Assembly (NCBI RefSeq): GCF_047495875.1
Contig: NC_092458.1
Span: forward strand, 108,130,227-108,194,226
Source: Pithys albifrons albifrons
Taxonomy: Eukaryota > Chordata > Aves > Passeriformes > Thamnophilidae
DNA length: 64,000 bases
Direction of reading: 5' to 3'
In this document: positions 60,064 to 64,000 of the stretch, piece after piece
Layout of the letters: every line of letters starts with the position of its first letter
Position numbering within the stretch: position 1 is the stretch's first letter
Program-made: the position numbers and the translations under genes
The notes under the pieces: generated by a model
Seen by the model: the letters and a program-made list of their open reading frames with translations, nothing else
Database searches by the model: none
What the model was told of the DNA's origin: nothing

Positions 60064-60725
60064 CTGATAAAACTCAATGCTGTTAAACATTTATAGCACT
60101 TCATTTCAACTTATTTTTCTTGGATTCCTTAGGGAAATTTCAGCAACCTGTCAAGTAACTGAGAAGAAGACATCCAGTGAGCCAATCTTGATCCCTCACC
60201 AGGAGACCTGCAGCAGCCTTCCTTGCCCCTGAGAAGTACCAAAGGCATCATAAGGGTGGTGGGGAAGGAGACCATCTTTCCCAACACAGGTCTTCCTCAT
60301 GGCCCTTCACTTGAGTTTCATCAAAAGAAGCACCACAGTCTTTTGGAGGTGAGGAATAAGTGCATCAGTACAGGTTACAGTAATCTCTGCTGTGAGTTCA
60401 TAGTGCAATGCAAGTGATGATGAAGGATAGGGATTATAGCAAAAGTGTTACGCTATTTCAAGAAAATAGGGATCAGGGAAAAAAGAGATTGCTTTCCACT
60501 GGGGGGAAAAAAAAAATTGGTCAACTGTGTCTTCAACAGTGTGAGTGCTGCTGTGCATGTGATAGTGAGGGTGACATTTTGTCATCGATGCTGCTCTCTT
60601 CAGCCTGCTCAAAAAACATCCAGATTTTCTCTTGAGAGGTTTGTAAGCATACGTGTTCTAAAAATGTTGGAAATATTGCCCGCAGTAGACACACCTGATC
60701 TTCTCTTTCATCTGATGCCTATGGG

Positions 60726-60755
60726 GTTTTTGATTTTTTGATTTTTGATTTTTAT
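60726..60755 (+). repeat. Imperfect (GATTTTTT)n repeat
   Basis: Three to four units of gattttt(t) with variable T length. Confidence 0.85.
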
Positions 60756-60949
60756 AGATTTTAGAAGTACTTGTAACTGTAGTAAAATGTAGATTTAGTG
60801 TGCTAATATTTCTAGCAGCCTAAGTTCATTATGTATCCTAACCCCTAGCACATATCAGTAGCTCAAATTCTTTTAGTTATTTAGTCTTGTTTAGACTCTC
60901 TTCAAGGTAGAATGCTGATGACTATCAGAAAGGCCTGCAGCATGAGACA

Positions 60950-61420
60950 TAAACATAGAGCAGAGTGACCCAGAAATCAGAACACTGGAAAACCTCCAAG
61001 AGCCCTTTGTGTGCTGAGGAAGAGGAGTGCTGAAGAACAGAGAGTCCCACTGACCTCAGACCCAAATCATGAGGGGTGGGACCAGGGGCAGAATGGGGCT
61101 GGATTGAAAGATGTGTAAAATGGGGATTGGGTAGACCCTATTATAAAAGCCATGGAAGCTAGAGCTTGAGAGGTGCATGTGCATATCATCATCTATTCCT
61201 GTAGGCCCTAGGCTTGATATTAAAGGACTTTTGCTTTTTATCTTATCCCATACTAACTTGGCTCAGAGTCCTGCTTTGTTGGGGTCTCTCATGGCATCGC
61301 ATCCCTCAAGGTAGGCTTTACCTAGTTAGGTGCTGCCTGCCACAGCGGCTGGCAGGGACAGGAGGACCAGTCTCACCCATTTGCTGTGCTAGGGCTGATG
61401 GGGTGTGTTGGCTGCCCCAG
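60950..61420 (+). mobile_element. Possible solo LTR of an endogenous retrovirus
   Basis: The block has the layout of an avian ERVL-type LTR: a G/A-rich upstream part (gatgtgtaaaatggggattg), a TATA box ttataaaag (61141-61149), a poly(A) signal attaaa (61219-61224) followed by ggacttttgctttttatc, and a downstream part tcctgctttgttggggtctc. Clear TG...CA ends and a target-site duplication were not identified; an actatcag pair at 60921-60928 and 61423-61430 lies near the expected limits but does not border TG/CA ends. Resemblance is by pattern only. No retroviral coding sequence is present. Confidence 0.4.
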
Positions 61421-63671
61421 ATACTATCAGGGTAAACAAGCTAAACAAGTTTCTGAAGGCACATACAGTGCTGAATTTTCCAAAATAAGGAACCACTGGG
61501 GAAACCACAGCAGAAAAAGGGAAACTGGGACTGAGATGTCCATGAGTGGAAAGAGAGGAGCAAGGAGCAGGAGAAGCACCAGAAAAAATGCCTTACAGAA
61601 ACTGGGGTTAGCTAATGAAGGTTGAAATCAGCTCCAAGTTTTGGAAGCCACCAAGTTGATCAGGGAGACAAAGCAAATGATGCACTGGAGATGTTTGGAA
61701 GGGAACACTGAAAATTTAAAAGGGAAGCCTGTAAGTTTAATGCTGCAGTTAGAATTCCTGGTATTGTCCTTTGAAAAGTTCTTTTTATGTAGCTTTATGT
61801 GCATATGTATGGAATGGGCCATTTTCCTGTTCACTAATGTGTATTCCAATCACGTTCCATTCTTTATATGCATCTTAGCAGCATCTACACTGTTAAGACA
61901 TCTGCTGGAAGTGCTGTAGGTAACAAAATCAGTTTGGGCTAGCCTGGCATTTCTCCCAGTGTTCTGATTCAAAGATGAAATGTGTTGCTCTCTTTTGCAA
62001 GATGTTCACAAAGCAACTCTGTATGAAAGGAGACTGTACAGTGAGGCACCATTTGAAATCTCTTTACAGTGTTTTTCCATTAAAACAACAAACCTTGGCA
62101 GCTACCATCTACTCGTTCTGATTTGCAGCCAGCCAATTATAGCACTTAGAATGCACTTGATTAGCAAGAAAGCAAGTTCAAGGCACTGTTGCCTGCTTTT
62201 GCGTAGTTCTACTTGGATCTTAGGAGACACTTACTTTTGTCTTCTCTCCAGTATGTTTATTTCCTTCATAGGTTTTTTTAATTCTTGCTGCATGCAGCAA
62301 ATCCCTTGTAAACATTACTATGTGCAGTGACCTCGCAGTGCTCTGAGTGCCCTCTAAAATATCTGATATTAAAGGAATTCAATTGCCTCCATCTCTTAAG
62401 GTGACTTTCAGTCATGAGAATAGGTATGATGGTTTCAGTGGGAAGATCTGCAAGAGGGAAAATTGCTCCTGTGCATCAGGGCCTGAAAAACCATATTCTA
62501 TTTCTTTGGCCAGGATTACTGTAAGGTCTGTAATCAGAGGGGCAGGAATGCTGGCTATGGTGGAGATGAAAACAATAGGATGGCCTTCAGTGTGGTCTAA
62601 CCATCCAAACATGACCAAATGACCCTGTTGAGCATGTATGGTGCACTGAGGCCCACGGGAGCAGCCTGGCTTCTTTTTCTCCAAAAGCATAACTGTGATA
62701 CAAACTTAACAGTTTCAGGGCAGCTCCAAATGAAAAACTTTCCCATTTTAATGTTTTTTTTTCTCTTAGTGAAGTCATAATGATAAATTTCTTATGGCAC
62801 AGACTTTTTTCTACTTAACAGAGCAAGTGCCACAAAGCACAAGATTTTGAACTTCATTTTCCTGTAATCTCAGTAAAAGCAAGATCATAGATTGTGAAGG
62901 AAAACACAGACATATATATATATGTAATGAATGTTCACAAAATTTAGGAAAATGCTGAAAGTTTCAGTTTGGTATGATTCAATATGATTTACTGACTCAA
63001 GGAGTTTAAGATTCTGCATTGAGTCCTACAGATAAATCATTACAGGTCTTCAGGTTTATTCTTTATCTAATCTGTTTCATGAAAATATTTTGTTTTCCAA
63101 AAGATTGCAAATGTGTGTTTTCCTTCTATGCTGTCTTGTCTGACATATCTAACATTCACATCACGAGAGATTTCAATTTTGCAGTGGGAACTCTCTGTTT
63201 TTAACCTGCTTGAACATGTTCAGGACATTCTGATTTTAACCTAATTCTCCTACCTCTAAATAAGATTTAGGTATTAAATGTTCTTAATCAAAACTGCATT
63301 TTCAACAGAAGGTCCCTGGCCAACTTTTTCTTTATGCCTATTCAGATTATACCGCAGTGGCCCCAGGCCCTGACTGGTGACTGCCACAGGAAAATATGAT
63401 AGCAATAATAAATGTCAGCTATGCATTTAATCTCTCATGAAGCCTTTCGTTAGTCTCTACTCCTGCTGTAGCACAACAATGGGAATATAAGAATGAGAGC
63501 TCCTAGAAAGAGTAGAAACTAAAGCCTTTGCAACAGTCACAGAAGTGAATGCAGCTGGGTGCAGTTACTCCAACCAGAGACCCATTTCTGACATGCTGTC
63601 TGACCCACAGGGTTTTGTCTTCTTCCCCTGTGCCCCACAACAGTAACCACAATATTCACCAATTTGATGGA

Positions 63672-64000
63672 ATCACAGAACAGATCAGTTGGAAGAGAAC
63701 ACAGTGGGTCACCAGATCTAACTTCCCTGCTCAAGCAGTGTCATGCCAGAGCATCTTGCATGGGATTGTGACCAGATGGTTCTTGAATATCTCCACTGAG
63801 GGAAACTCCACACCCTCTCTGGGCAATCTGTTCCCGTGGTCTATTAACCACACAGTAAAGTTCTTCCCCATATTGAGGTGGAACTTGCTGTGCATCAGTT
63901 TCTTCTGCCCATTGCCTTGCATCCTGTTGCTTGGCATCACCAAGCAGAGCCTGGATCCATCCTCTTGACACCATCCCTTCAAATACTTAGACATTGATTC
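63672..64000 (-). mobile_element. CR1 LINE fragment, antisense, runs off the window
   Basis: The + strand shows gaatcacagaacagatcagt, ttggaagagaacacagtggg, ctctctgggcaatctgttcc, cagtaaagttcttccccata, gaggtggaacttgctgtgca and tcagtttcttctgcccattg. This is the antisense 3' region of a CR1 subfamily different from the copy at 19.6 kb. It is clearly diverged and continues past 64000. Confidence 0.88.

Larger units (their letters stand above)
60064..63671. other. Intergenic stretch, possible LTR and simple repeats
   Basis: Holds the LTR-like block at about 60,950-61,420, an imperfect (GATTTTTT)n run at 60726-60755 and a short (TA)n run near 62,912-62,923. No gene is visible; short open frames on both strands have no recognisable domains. 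Confidence 0.65.

Noticed and set aside
63549..63994. Open frames on both strands at the window end
   Set aside because: They overlap a CR1 fragment and have no unique protein features.
1..64000. CRISPR array, operon, phage or defence system
   Set aside because: The window is vertebrate intron and intergenic DNA with GT-AG splicing and CR1 repeats; there are no regularly spaced repeats or prokaryotic genes.

Overview
This window is vertebrate nuclear DNA, most likely from a bird. The supporting signs are an AT-rich, intron-dominated layout with few repeats, CR1 LINE fragments (one ending in the diagnostic ATTCTATG octamer repeats), and an amniote-type ROBO2 gene. There are no prokaryotic operons, CRISPR arrays or phage genes. 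The exact species cannot be read from the sequence.

Positions 1 to about 44,200 (+ strand) hold the 3' part of ROBO2, the gene for the axon-guidance receptor Roundabout 2. The exons encode most of the cytoplasmic tail: 1-158 (CC1 motif PYATTQ), 530-655 (cassette), 4993-5149 (CC2, LPPPP), 10084-10344, 13595-13809 (acidic), 23148-23330 (cassette), 27916-28086, 35400-35660 (CC3, LPPPPDPPP) and 40179-40379 (C-terminus ending TGEL). The last exon starts at 41383 and completes a stop codon split across the final intron. All junctions keep frame: with every exon included, the joined sequence gives 577 codons plus stop. The exons at 530, 23148 and 35400 are multiples of three, have the same phase at both ends and have the poorest donor sites, so alternative splicing is likely to control which docking motifs the receptor carries. 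The 3'UTR runs to a probable poly(A) signal at 44190.

The introns hold a 91-bp tandem duplication just upstream of one cassette exon, a palindromic ancient transposon remnant (12.1 kb), CR1 fragments (19.6 and 29.2 kb), and an antisense composite SINE with a tRNA-Gln-like head joined to a 5S-rRNA-like segment (34.9-35.2 kb, with target-site duplications) 220 bp before the CC3 exon.

From about 44.2 kb to 64 kb the window is intergenic, with no gene I can support. It holds a second palindromic remnant (44.44 kb), CR1 copies (57.2 and 63.7 kb), a second copy of the 5S-containing SINE (59.74-60.06 kb, + strand), a possible solo LTR (about 61 kb) and simple repeats.

I did not find a new multi-gene system. 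The most interesting items are the cassette-exon design of the ROBO2 tail and the tRNA/5S composite SINE family.
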